From Bursaphelenchus xylophilus (taxonomy: Eukaryota > Nematoda > Chromadorea > Rhabditida > Aphelenchoididae): DNA of 64,000 nt. The stretch covers positions 6,820,001 to 6,884,000 of the forward strand of contig CAJFCV020000004.1 of NCBI GenBank assembly GCA_904066235.2, read 5' to 3'. Below are positions 9,323-20,900 of this stretch, piece by piece. A model generated the notes under the pieces. The model had not been told where the DNA came from. It searched no databases and saw only the letters and a list, made by a program, of their open reading frames with translations. The first letter of the stretch is position 1. Every line of letters begins with the position of its first letter. The translations under genes and the position numbers were made by a program.

Positions 9323-11627
9323 ATGGATGAGAAGAGCACGAATGCTGCCAGAATCCCCCTTTACAGTAAAGTTCCACAAAGATGGGGGAGATATCTCAAC
9401 CCCATCCTCGATTGTATTTGTCTATCTTTCAACAGTAAGGTCGATGGTCTGACTGTCCCTATTCTTCGACACATTTTTATGCCTGTTGCCTTCATCATCG
9501 ACATATTGTGTGCTCCCCCTCCAATAAAAGGCAGATTCGATAAAAAGTTTCATAAATTAACCCGTTTTTATATCCTTGGGCTTCATGTTACTGTAAGTTC
9601 TATTAGACATTAATTTTTTCTTTTAGGCCTTAGTCAGAATTGGAATCTTGGTTTGCTTGGTGAAGATTGTAATCGGTGTTGTCTGGGCTGGTCGAACCTT
9701 TGTGAGGCAACGGTTTGTCCAATATGCTCATGGAAATCCACACGTTGCAATTGATGGCATCGCTATGAGGTTGCCTCCAGGTATGTAAGAATTGTCGTTC
9801 TTAGTTAGATTTTTAGGTGATGAGGCTTATGAGCCCTTTCAACAATTGAAATTATTCTCATTCATCTTGATTTTACTCATTTTGCCAATGATGCTCCGAA
9901 ATGGCTTGTTCTTTCTTCCTCTTCAGCTGTTCTGTGTAAGGTATCATAAGGTCCTCAATCTGTTTTAGGCTTATATGTTTATTTGGAACATTTACGATGC
10001 CTATAAGTTCGCTTCTGATGCTTTCCTGAATTACTGGACGGCTTTTCATCGATTGTACACTTTTAATGAGTATAATAAAACCCTTCACACGGCAGAAACA
10101 GACGCCAACGACTTTGTTTACATCTTTCAGTCCAAGAATCGTATGTTCGTTTGAAATGTCCTTTAAGCTTTGGTTTTAGATTACAGAATCATATTTGATC
10201 TCTACTTCAAGATACTCAGATTCACTCTGCTTATGTTCCCGGGATATGTGATGGACAGAGTTATGCAGTATTACAAATGGGACAGAATTCTCGACAGAGT
10301 TGTAAGTTTAATATTGGATAACAGTCCATTATGGGTGGATTCCATAATGGGCATTATGGAATCCACCCCAAAAATCATCGCACCTCAAAACCTCTGTATC
10401 TTTTTAAAAAAGTGTATTTTGTGTGGTCTTGACCCTTTTTCTTAATTAGTAGTACTGATAAAAAGTAATTTGTGGATTTCTTTGGCTATCCTTCGTTTGG
10501 GGAATATCGGATATGGGCCCAATATGCATAGACGATGTTGCAAAATTCTTTGACCAGCCGCCCAATGAGTTTAAATCACAACTAAATTTTTTAATGGCGA
10601 GCCCTGCTTTTTTGAGATTTCAAAGCGATCCCGACACTTTGGCTAGCCGATCCAGTTATTTTGCTAGCCATTAAAAAATTTTGTTGTGATTTCAACTCAT
10701 CGGACGGCTCAAAGAATTTTTTAACATGGGCTGTACATATGGGGATAGTACCCGATCTGCCCCTAAATGAAATCCGCCCCAACTGAAGGGTAGCCAAAAA
10801 ATTCCGAAAATTACTTTTCAGTACGACTACTTTTAACATAAAATACTCATTTTTTTACAAAGATACAGAGGTTTTGAGGATACTTGCAATGATTTCAGAA
10901 ATATGCATCCACCCATAATGGACAGGCACGTAATACTGTAAACCCTTACGCAATGCTGTTTTATGCGAAGGGAGACTGAATATGAACTGGGATGGTGACT
11001 GATGAACCGATTGACATTAACGTCCAAAGGTGTTATAAGGCGAAAAACTTGGAACCTAGGTAGTAACAGAAACCCGGTTTTCATATTCAGTCAGCACCTA
11101 AGTTCATATTCAGGTGCCCTTCGGTGAAATTTTACGTAATCATACACTCTTATTTTTTCTAATTTCATTGAAATAGACCAAAATTTGCCAAATTTCATAT
11201 TCAATCAGCACCACAGTTCATATTCAGTCAGACACCCGTTTTATGTTATGATTTAGGTTTTTTTCAGCAAAATTGTCTGAACGAATTGTGCAAACCGTTC
11301 ATCAGCTACTTTTTACATTACAATCGTCGGCTGTTCCACTTGATTGTGGCCAGCAGATTGGATCCGTTATCTTCCCGATGGCTCGACGAATATCTGAAGG
11401 AGGCCAGAAAGGATGCTACAAAGAAATCCAAGAGGTATAAATTCGATAGGATGCGGAAGGCCAGGGGAATTGCGAGATTGAAAGTTGAGAAAGAAAACAA
11501 GATGGCTAAGAAAGAAGCAGAAAACAGGAAGAATAACATGACAGACAATGCTTATAATGAGAGTGAAGTATCCGCCAACAATAATAAGATGCTCAACGGC
11601 AGTCCTGATTTTGCAAAAGTGGTGTAA
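9323..11627 (+). CDS. Multi-pass membrane protein, unrecognised
   Basis: Six exons joined by in-phase GT-AG introns give a protein of about 400 residues. The start ATG 9323 reads MDEKSTNAARIPLYSK. Hydrophobic segments occur near ILRHIFMPVAFIIDILCAP, IGILVCLVKIVIGVVWAG, LFSFILILLILPMMLRNGLF and ILRFTLLMFPGYVMD. Residues between them include LHTAETDANDFVYIFQSKN. The C-terminal exon (11269-11627) has a membrane-proximal part (PFISYFLHYNRRLFHLIV) followed by a very basic, probably coiled-coil tail (KKSKRYKFDRMRKARGIARL) and a polar end. I recognise no family. It may be a nematode-restricted channel-like or ER protein, but that is guesswork. The large intron 10303-11268 carries a 600-base foldback and a further repeat cluster. 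ACSF2 starts 164 bases downstream on the same strand. Confidence 0.7.
10324..10923. mobile_element. Long foldback element (600 bases) in an intron
   Basis: The left end GTCCATTATGGGTGGAT (10324-10340) is repeated exactly, inverted, at 10907-10923. Further in, CCTCAAAACCTCTGTATCTT, GTATTTT, AAAAGTAATTT, TTTGGCTA(T/C)CCTTC, AAAATTCTTTGA and AAATCACAAC appear in both arms in mirrored order, so the arms extend to about 250 bases each. Near the left end, 10333-10368 is a separate perfect 17-base palindrome with a 2-base spacer. It lies wholly within an intron of the membrane-protein gene and is non-coding. Confidence 0.7.
10972..11238. repeat. Cluster of inverted and direct TGAATATGAA repeats
   Basis: The motif TTCATATTCAGTCAGCACC or close variants occurs at about 11079, 11102, 11195 and 11218. 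Its inverted form GACTGAATATGAAC lies at about 10972 with GGTGACTGAT just after. This may be the remnant of another foldback or a subterminal-repeat element in the same intron. Confidence 0.45.
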
Positions 11628-11791
11628 CATGACTCGATTTAATTGTTACTTGCTAACCTTACATTTCCTAATTTTTTATGCTGTAATTTATTAGTTAGCT
11701 GATAAACTTATTTGGTCGTCTTTTATTACTCTGAAGTTTTGATTATTCGAGGCGTTGGTGGTCGGTTGTCCGTTTTGTCTCTTCCAGGGAA

Positions 11792-14051
11792 ATGAAGTCT
11801 CGAGGATTATACACGAAGATTACCGAGATCTTGTATGCGACCTAGCTGTTTTAATATTTCCTGTTATATATTGTATTTCAGTTCAGCTAGCCGAAAAGAA
11901 TCATTTCCAGAGGTGAATACTCAACCGAGTAGATGGAGTTATGTCCACGGAGCCTCGGATCGTCCCTTGATACACAAAACGGTGGCTCAGATTCTCCAGG
12001 GCACGGTGGAGGCTGTTCCCAACAAAGATGCATTTGTTCTTCCACATCGGGATTACCATAAGACTTATTTGGAACTCTGGGATGAGGTGAGTGATATCAA
12101 GTTTAATGACATAACAACTAAATTTATTTCAGTCTCGACGTCTCGCCCGTGGATTACTGTATTTGGGACTCCGTCCAGGAGATCGTTTGGCCATTTGGTC
12201 CCCCAATTGTTACGAATGGGTCCTAACTCAATATGCTGCTGCCAGAGCTGGTATTATTCTTGTCAGTGTGAACTCGGCTTACAAAACAGCAGAATTGAAA
12301 CATGTTATGGAGAAGGTTGGGGCCAAAGGTCTCATTGCTCCGTTCGAACATCGACAAGCACAGTATTACAAGTGAGTTGTGACCATATTATGTACATCGT
12401 CATCATCAATCACATCGTTAGTTGAAATTTGTATTTTCAGAATGATGACTCAATTGATCCCTGAGATAGAAGAGAATCCTAACGGCATTGGCCATCTCCA
12501 TCATAATGTTTTACCAGCTCTGAAGCACTTTATCACATTTGATTACAAATTTCAAACACCAACCTTCAAGTAGGTCATCTCTGTATAACGCCCTTTATTT
12601 TTAGAGGGGCCTGGAACTTCTGGCAATTGGTTGAGGCTGGAGGGGAGAGAGAATCTGTACTTTTGAATAAAATTGATAAGGAATTATCTCCAGATGATAT
12701 CCTCGCCATCATGTTCACAAGCGTAAATGACCGTTAATATAAAATTGTTGTAATATAATTTTAGGGTAAGACTGGTCGTCCAAAAGCCTCGGCTCTCACT
12801 CATCATAACGTCCTCAACAACGCGTTATCGGTGGGAAGAAGAATGGGATTGAATAAAGAAGTAAGTGTAATATATTATTATAGTTGTAATATAATTTGCT
12901 TGATAACGTCGTTTCAGAGGCAGAATATCTGCGTTCCTGTCCCTCTTCATGGTGCATTTGGTGCAGTCCTCGGAAGTCTGAACAGTGTTCTTCATTACAG
13001 TACTTGTGTTCTCCCTTGTAGTCGTTTTAGTGCCTCCGGTGTTTTGCAAAGTATCCAGGACAGAAGGTGAAGATTAAATTATTGAATTATGACGACATTA
13101 TAGTTGTTCTGTAGTCCTTTCGACTCCCACAATGTTTATCGACATGCTGAATGATCCAAAATTTAAGCAATACAATCTCAATTCACTCAAGACGGGTTAG
13201 TTAAGTAATGTGATAAAACTCGGGCAATTTATTTTCAGCATTAGTCAGTGGTGCGAAATGTCAACCACGACTTTGTAAGGAGATTGTAAGTAATTTTGGT
13301 CTCCAAGCTCTTCACAAACTTTATGGAACAACGGAAGTATCCCCAGCTGCATTTATGACCATACCCAATGATCAATATGATACTGTAGGAAATGTCCTCG
13401 ATCATATTGAAGCCAAAGTCATTGATGCTGAAGGTCGAAAAGCGATCAGAGGAGAGATCGGAGAGCTTTGTATCAGAGGATATTCGGTGATGAGTGGATA
13501 TTGGAGTGAAGAACAGAACGAAAAAAACCGAGGAGTCGAGCCGGATAGATGGTACAGAACTGGGTGAGATGGCTTTACAGGTTAACAAAGCTTCTGTAGA
13601 GATCTAGCAAAGATGAATGATGATGGCACGTTGATAATTGAAGGTCGAGTGAAGAACGTAATCAACCGAGGCGGCGAAGCTGTGTATGCAAGGGAATTGG
13701 AGGTCTTCTTACTCTCTCATCCGGCTGTAGCTGATGCTCATGTAAGTGTAGAGCAGCATTAAAAAGATTGTTAGGTGATTGGAGTGAGAGATGAGAGATT
13801 GGGCGAAGAGATTTGTGCTTGGATCCAGCTGAAGGATGGAGCCGAGAATACCACGGTAGAACATCTTATCAAGTACTGTAAAAGCCAGGTAACGAACTAC
13901 TTACAATTACATGACTGTTTAGCTGGCACACTTCAAAGTGCCTCGGTATGTTATCTTCAAGAGAGATTTCGAATTCCCAAAGCTGGAGACGGGAAAAATC
14001 GACAAGGAAAAGATGAGGAAATTGTCCGAGAAGACCCTCGGCATCCATTAG
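11792..14051 (+). CDS. ACSF2: ACSF2-type medium-chain acyl-CoA synthetase
   Basis: This is an ANL-superfamily enzyme: it activates a fatty acid with ATP to an acyl-adenylate and transfers it to CoA, probably in mitochondria like mammalian ACSF2. About ten exons join in phase. Blocks: TVEAVPNKDAFVLPHRDYHK, the N-domain GLRPGDRLAIWSPNCYEWVL, the ATP/AMP loop (A3) FTSGKTGRPKASALTHHN, the A5 motif LHKLYGTTEVSPAAFMTIP, the A7/A8 region DRWYRTGDLAKMNDDGTLII then EGRVKNVINRGGEAVYARELE, and the A10 lysine region ETGKIDKEKMRK. The A3 loop normally reads TSGTTGxPKG; here it is TSGKTGRPKA, with the second threonine replaced by lysine. The start ATG 11792 follows TTCCAG closely (possible trans-splice acceptor). 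An N-terminal basic stretch (MKSRGLYTKI) could serve as a targeting peptide. The stop is TAG at 14049-14051, about 110 bases from the convergent Drosha stop. Confidence 0.9.
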
Positions 14052-14160
14052 AATCCTCAAGCCAACACCTTATTGATTCCTAAACTACATTCATGTCCCA
14101 AATACATACAATTAGTACAAACAAAAACAACAGCTGTAAAAGTGATAAAATAATGTGAAA

Positions 14161-17100
14161 TTAATCGGAATCGGATTCATCGGAGATCAGGACGGCCACA
14201 AATTCAGTTTTTATCGAGGTCCCCTCCATCTTTTCTTCAAATTCATCCTCATTTGAACTCTCGGAGGATATTGGTTCTTCCTTCAGTTGATGATAAGATT
14301 TGATTCTCTCTCCCATATACGTGGCCTCGAGGTCGAATTGACTGAACAGATATGCATTCCTGACCAAGGCATTCTCCGCTGCATCCATCTCCGCATCATG
14401 AACGGTCTTACCAACTCCAGAACCTAGACGTCGTCCTCTAAACAAATAAGCAACGAATACAGGACTGTTTCCAAAAGAAAAATAATTTTAGACTCACTTG
14501 TAATATACGACAATCTTGTATTCTCTTGAATTTGTGGGTCCATCAACTCCGACAACCCTGTATTCAGGGACCTCGGTGGCTTCAATGCCCTGACTTTTGA
14601 GGGACAAACAGCACTGCTGAAGCTGGGACTTAGGATCATTCCATCGGGCGGAGAAAATGAAATAGGAAAGCCGAGGATAGAAGCAGATACGGATGAAAGC
14701 TTCGCAGAAATTGAATCCTCGATCAACATAAATGGCTCCAATCAAAGCTAAGACAATTATTAATCTTCTTTGCAGGCAACTTACATTCTACCAGATCAGC
14801 TTTATCCTTCAATCCCAAAGGTCCTTGACTTTGTCCAGGATTCACAAGGTACTTGGGTAACCCAAGTTCATCACAAATAAGAGATTGAGTCTTATTACTG
14901 ACAAGGCAACTTCTCAATAAACTCAGATGTCCCTCATGATGATTAGGGAAATGACGATAAACATAATCAGAGACAAAGAATTGAAGTACAGTATCCCCGA
15001 GAAATTCTAAGGTTTGATTGTGACCTCTAAAATGCAACAATTGATTTTATATTACCGACTACTACTCACTGTGTAAGGTTGTTATAACCAACATTCCGAC
15101 GGGTAAAAGCCCTGGCTAATACTCGAATATGATGGAAATAGATCCCGATGTAATCTTCGAGCTCCGTCAACCTCTGAAGCCATTTCACTTTCGGAATCCA
15201 ATGTCTATCCGAAGGCGAATTGGCTTTTAACGGATACTCTTGAGGTCGAGTCCAGAGATTAGAAAGATCGGGGGTATGGCCGAAGAAGGCGTTCGACAGA
15301 ATACTACAAATTCAGATCAATAGTAATTTTCATAAATTGTAACTCATTAGGAAATAGGTAGTGTAGGAATAACGACACAATCCCTAAAACTGGTATTACC
15401 CTTACCGATCACATGTGTTGACATCCGAGTCCAAGTAAATTGCGGCCATTAGAGCCTCGAAAGCATTGGCAATGTCCTTCTTCATCCCATCCTCTTTACA
15501 AACTTCCACTCCATGACCTCTGAGGAGATACTTATGGATCTCCAGTCTCTGCCCGACCATTCCCAAGTGAAGATTTCTCACAAATTTTGATCTAAGAGCG
15601 GCCAAGACACCTTCTTCCACATGAGGTAATAGAAAGAAGAGATGATAGGTGGTCACCAATTCAACCACCGCATCTCCCAAAAACTCCAGTCTTTCATTAT
15701 GCCCTAAAGCCGACTCCTCTTCTTGTTTGCATCCAGGCATGGCCATCGTCTCCATCAGGTTCTCGATTCCTTTCTTTTTCTCTCCTTTAATCTTAATTTT
15801 CATCTCTGGAATCTGATTGTAACCGCAATTCCTGAGAGTGTTCTTTAGATGATCAATGTCCGTGAGGAAGTCAGTGTAATAAGAGGGGTGGGTGAAAGCC
15901 AATTCCAGTAATTCTCGCTTCTAAAAGCTTATTTCGATTGCTCAATCATCTTACCTTAAAATGATAGTCTATTTTCTTTTCGAATTCATCTAAAGACCAA
16001 TGATATCTGACTTTGAAAACAATAGCCAAAGCTATCAAAGCATGATGAACAACATCAAAACACAGTCCGGTAGAGAGAAAGTCCTCGGATGTCAGATCCA
16101 CAGGTAAAGATCTTTTATGTCCACTAAACAAAGATACGATAATGATCCGCAATAATCAACTGCTGATGATTATATTAGTCCTTACCTTCTCACTCTGAGC
16201 TCTCTTATCTCTTCCATAACATTTTTGAATTCCTCTCGATCTATTTCACTCACAAAATCTCTTTGGGCAGATAACTTGTCCCTTAGCACTTTGTACTTCT
16301 TCTGAGCCGCTATTAATTTCTGTTTTGCCATAGTTGCATGTTTGGATGATCTCATTGTGAAATGCCGGAGAGTTCCCGTGATATCCCTTCTATCGTTATC
16401 AACTCGGATACAACATGGTCTCTAAAAATAACAACACTTCCAATTGGATACTTACCTTTAATGGGTTGCATACTAATTCGTCTTTTAATAACTTCCCGCC
16501 TTGTTTTTTGGCCATAATTGGAGAGAAACTTTCCACGAGATGCTGTAAAACAGAAGCCATTGGAAGGACAGATTTGACTTCAGCACCATTACAACCTAAA
16601 ACTAGACTTGGAAAAGCGTTTAATTACCTGAAAAGTTCACAAATCTGGGGAAAATGTGATAAGTGGGACAAGAATCAGAATCCATGAATCCTCTATCGAT
16701 ACTGTATAACTCCAACAATCCTTCAAATAAATAAGAGTGAAACATCTCCAAGTCTTCAACGGAGTAACCCTGAAACAAAAAAAATATTCCTATTATCATT
16801 AATCTGACATCCCCTTACTTGTACAGGAGGTAATTCGACTAATCTGACTTCAAATCCTGAGAGAATACGCGTGAAAGTCGTTTCCAAAAAGAATTTGGAT
16901 ACAGGCTTGTGGAAGAGCAAGGTAAATCCTTCGAATCTGTATTTAAATCCGTTGTTTTCAATTTTTGAGATCTTCCGAAATGAATGGGTATCACTTCTGA
17001 CCTCCACAAAGTATTGATAAAGTGAATTTGAATTACTAAAATACGATTAAAGAAAATTGCCACTTACTTTGAGTCCAAAACACATAGAGGTACAGGTTTC

Positions 17101-17482
17101 TCCCCAGGGAACTGTCGATGTATAACTGATTCTCGCCCATAATGAGAGCAATTACACTTACTTCCAGGAAATTCATTGAACAAAACTTCTGAATGAAGCT
17201 TAGCTGGATGAGATCTAAACTTATTCGCGGTACGAAACCTTTTCAACGGTGGCTCCAGAGCTAAAAAATAGGGATTAAAAACCACAAGGCATTATAGAGA
17301 GAAACGCTCAGGTACAATACCTAAACTTATTTATTACCGTTTCCGTCTGAGGGTACCGGCTGCGCAGCCCTTTGAAGAGATATAAAGTCCAAAATATTGG
17401 TTTGAAACCCATGTCTTATCGCGTCGTGATTCACGGAAGAACTCCTCGAACCATCCGAATTCTCAAAACCTTTTATAAACAT
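14161..17482 (-). CDS. drsh-1: Drosha, nuclear class II RNase III
   Basis: Drosha cleaves primary microRNA hairpins in the nucleus with DGCR8/PASH-1. The domain order matches human Drosha: central domain (HPAKLHSEVLFNE, CNCSHYGRESVIH near 17130-17210; YRFEGFTLLFHKP near 16920; EMFHLFLFEGLLELY near 16700), RNase IIIa (HNERLEFLGDAVVELVTT and ANAFEALMAAIYLD, 15402-15902), RNase IIIb (GHNQTLEFLGDTVLQFFV and ADLVECFIGAIYVDRG, about 14490-15040), and a dsRNA-binding domain (WNDPKSQLQQCCLSLKSQG through GVGKTVHDAEMDAAENALV). The acidic catalytic residues of both RNase III signatures are present. An acidic tail with ISDESDSD ends at 14161. The probable start, ATG 17482, gives only about 50 residues before the conserved part, so the long Pro-rich and RS-rich N-terminus of vertebrate Drosha is absent or in an unrecognised upstream exon. 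It is divergent from RAD54L2. Confidence 0.9.
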
Positions 17483-17995
17483 AAAATTACCTTACTTTAG
17501 TATAAAAATAGTCCAAAATCCCAGGACTTTCAGTGTAATTACGCATTTTCTGATGGATGAATGGGTAATGAGATTAGCTTGGATATCAGAGTCCGAAAAA
17601 AGTTCTATAAATTGCGAACATGAGGAACAAGGCAACAAATTCGAGAAAAATAATTTTTCTAATTTCCATAAATTTTGTCAGCGTGACGAGGTTCATTGCG
17701 CCGTAAAATAAATGCAGACCACCTAGTATCGTGCCAATGTTTTTTTTTCAACTCTATAAAAATTTATAATTAAATAAAGCAGTCCCTTTTCTATGCAAAC
17801 TTTTCTCCAATAGATCGCTCTGACTAATTTTCTAAAACTCTTTTCCCAATTTTTGAGTCTTCTAAAATTTTTGGAGAGGTGAGGAATAAGGTTGGTTTCG
17901 TGCTCTTTACGTGATATTTGGCATCGAAATGGTGTAATTTTTGAGTTTGTTATATTTTATAGTATTCGTTTAGGTCAGTTGAATGTGAATTCAAC
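17483..17995. promoter_or_regulatory. Shared upstream region of Drosha and RAD54L2
   Basis: About 510 bases separate the divergent start codons. The stretch is AT-rich, has poly-T runs near 17739 and no clear TATA box. It must carry the promoters for both genes unless an unseen 5' exon exists. No other feature was recognised. Confidence 0.4.
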
Positions 17996-20900
17996 ATGGA
18001 GCAGATTTCATACCAAGAGGTTAGAAATCTAGAAGAAGTTGTGAAATTTGATCCGGATGGTTCTGGAGACAGCCATGAAGACATGGTGAATCCGCCAGGC
18101 AATGAAGAAAAAATTTCTAAGAATAATGAGAAAGGAGAACTTGACGATAACAAGGATAAAGAGGCGGATGAAGTAGAAAAAGAAGATGGGCCACTACAGA
18201 TCAATATTGCTACCTCTAAAGGCATTACTAGGAAGCGGCTGCATATGTGAGCTTTTTATTGTTTACTTTTTAATTTTAGGTACCATTTTGGGAATGGCTT
18301 ATATAATTTCTTCGATTTAGGAAGTCTTCCGACGTGACTGCCTTCTCAGAAGCAGCTCAGGATGCTCAGAAGAAAGAAAGAGAGCGTCTGGAGCGTTTGG
18401 AGAAGCAGAAGGTTGGGGGTCCATCCACGATGAGTTATCAACCAGTAGTACAAGAAGAAGATCAACTTGAAGAAGAAGATAGTGATGACTGTGTCATTGA
18501 TTGCATAGTTGCTAAAAAGAAGAAGGAAGTGGAAGTAGTGGACTTGAGTTCCGACGAAGAAGAGTTCCAACGGAATGGCTCTATGCAAGCCAAGATGTAC
18601 AGAGTTGTGAGTTTTGACATTATTATAGCTAAAATAATTTTCATTTAGCGTCAAGAAGAAGAGGCAAGAACAAGGAGAGTAAGGAGGAAATCCGGAACTT
18701 TGGACAAACTGGAATTCACGGCAGAGGGAAGGTTATTAGTGAATGAAGGAAAGCCTGCTGGAGATCCAGATGTGTTTGTGGCTGCTCATCTTACTCATAT
18801 ATTACAACCCCACCAATTGGGAGGCGTTAGGTTCATGTACGTTCTTTTCTTCTTCTTCATTTTTCTTTAGGTATGACAATGTGATCGAGTCATTGAGAAA
18901 TTTTGACCCAAACAATGGATTTGGATGTATTTTAGCTCATAGTATGGGTTTAGGAAAAACATTACAGGTAAGTCTAAGTTAACATATGCTCTGCAAATTA
19001 TAGGTAATTACATTTGTGGACATCTTTTTCCGCCTGACCAAACGAAGAAAGGCTTTAATTATTTGTCCCGTAAATGTCCTCCAAAATTGGTATAATGAGT
19101 TTGATAAATGGCTGCCGATGGATGAAGGGAAACGGGATTTTAATGTTTTCTTGGTAGGAGATGCTGTCAAGACCTTGGAGCAGAGAACGAATGTCATCAG
19201 TAAGCAATTATGCAAAGATATTACAATGTTTTATATAATATTCGCGTATCACATACTTTTCAGGTCAATGGGACTCTCAAGGTGGTGTGATTCTAGTTGG
19301 ATATGAAATGTTCAAACTTCTAACTCAATATAAGAAGAAGCCAACGGACTCGATATCACAATATGATGCGATGATTCAGGAGAAAATGGTGGAGAGTAAG
19401 CCGCTTTATTTTTTTATTCGTGTTTTAGTATGTGATCGAGCTTTGGTAGATCCAGGACCGGACCTAGTTGTATGTGATGAGGGCCACCGGATAAAGAATC
19501 TTAAGACAGCTTGTGCCGCCGCATTGACAAGAATAAAGACAAAGTGAGTCGTATTTTTTGTTTATTACCCTTTTAGACGGAGAATTGTGTTGACTGGGTA
19601 CCCTTTGCAAAATAACCTAATGGAATATTATTGTATGGTGGACTTTGTGAGACCATCGTATCTGGGAGAAAAGAAAACCTTTGCGCAGATGTTTGATAGA
19701 CCCATTAAGAATGGAATGTGTATTGATTCAACTCCCATGGAGATCAAGATAGCTCGGCAGAAGACTCACGTCCTCATAAAACAGCTGAAAGGATTTGTTC
19801 AAAGGAGAACACAACATATTCTGAAGAAGATTCTGCCCGAAAGCAGGGAGTATGTAGTGGTTTTAAGGAAGTCGGAGGTCCAGAAAGAATTATACAAGAA
19901 GTTCCTGCTATTTGTCAAGTCCCAGATTGATGTAAAGGACACTTGTTTTTACAATCCACTGAAGGCATATGCTATTTGCTCCAAGGTAATGGTTAAAAAT
20001 TTTATTATTTTAGGTGAATATTGTAAAATACAACTATATTTTGTTTTAGATATGGAATCATCCCGATTTATTGTTTAAAGCATGGAAGGCTCAGCTGGAA
20101 ACTGTAGAAGCCAACCTCCAGAGGCTGAATAATATGAATCCGTTTTCTGCGGAACCCTCCACTTCCAATGGTTACGATAATTTTGGGAATAGGACCAATA
20201 ATTTTGTGGATGCAACTGATGCCAACAGGAAGGGAAAACGAAAAAAGAAAACGGCCAATCCATTCGATGAAGACGACAATTCCATTCCCTTTTATTGGGT
20301 AAGTCTTTCTCATTACGGACAAAATAAATTGTTTCAGGCGGACGGTGTAATGGTATCATATCAACCAAATATCCTTACAAACAGTTATAAAATGCTCGTG
20401 GCCTTAACAATAATAGAAGCCACGGTGATCCGAGGAGAGAAAATTCTTCTATTCAGCGGAAGTTTACTCACATTGAGTCTACTGGAGGAGTTTTTAAGGC
20501 TAAGGGGGAATGTCCCCACAACCAAAGGAGACATTGTCTGGAAGAAGAACGACACATACTTCAGTAAGTAACTATTTTTTTATTTTATTGGGTTATCTGA
20601 TATATTATTATAATATTTTTTAGGGTTTGATGGATCCACGTCGGCTTCGGACCGCGAAAAATTAATAGACCGTTTCAATAACGATCCCTCAGTCCATTTG
20701 TTTCTGATCTCAACTCGAGCTGGATCCCTGGGGGTGAATCTTGTCTCAGCCACCAGAGTAATCATCTTTGACGCTTCTTGGAATCCATGCCACGATGCCC
20801 AGGCAGTCTGTCGAATCTACCGTTATGGACAGAAAAAAAAGACTTTTATCTACAGATTGGTCATGAATAATTGCATGGAAAGAGCCATCTTTGCCAGACA

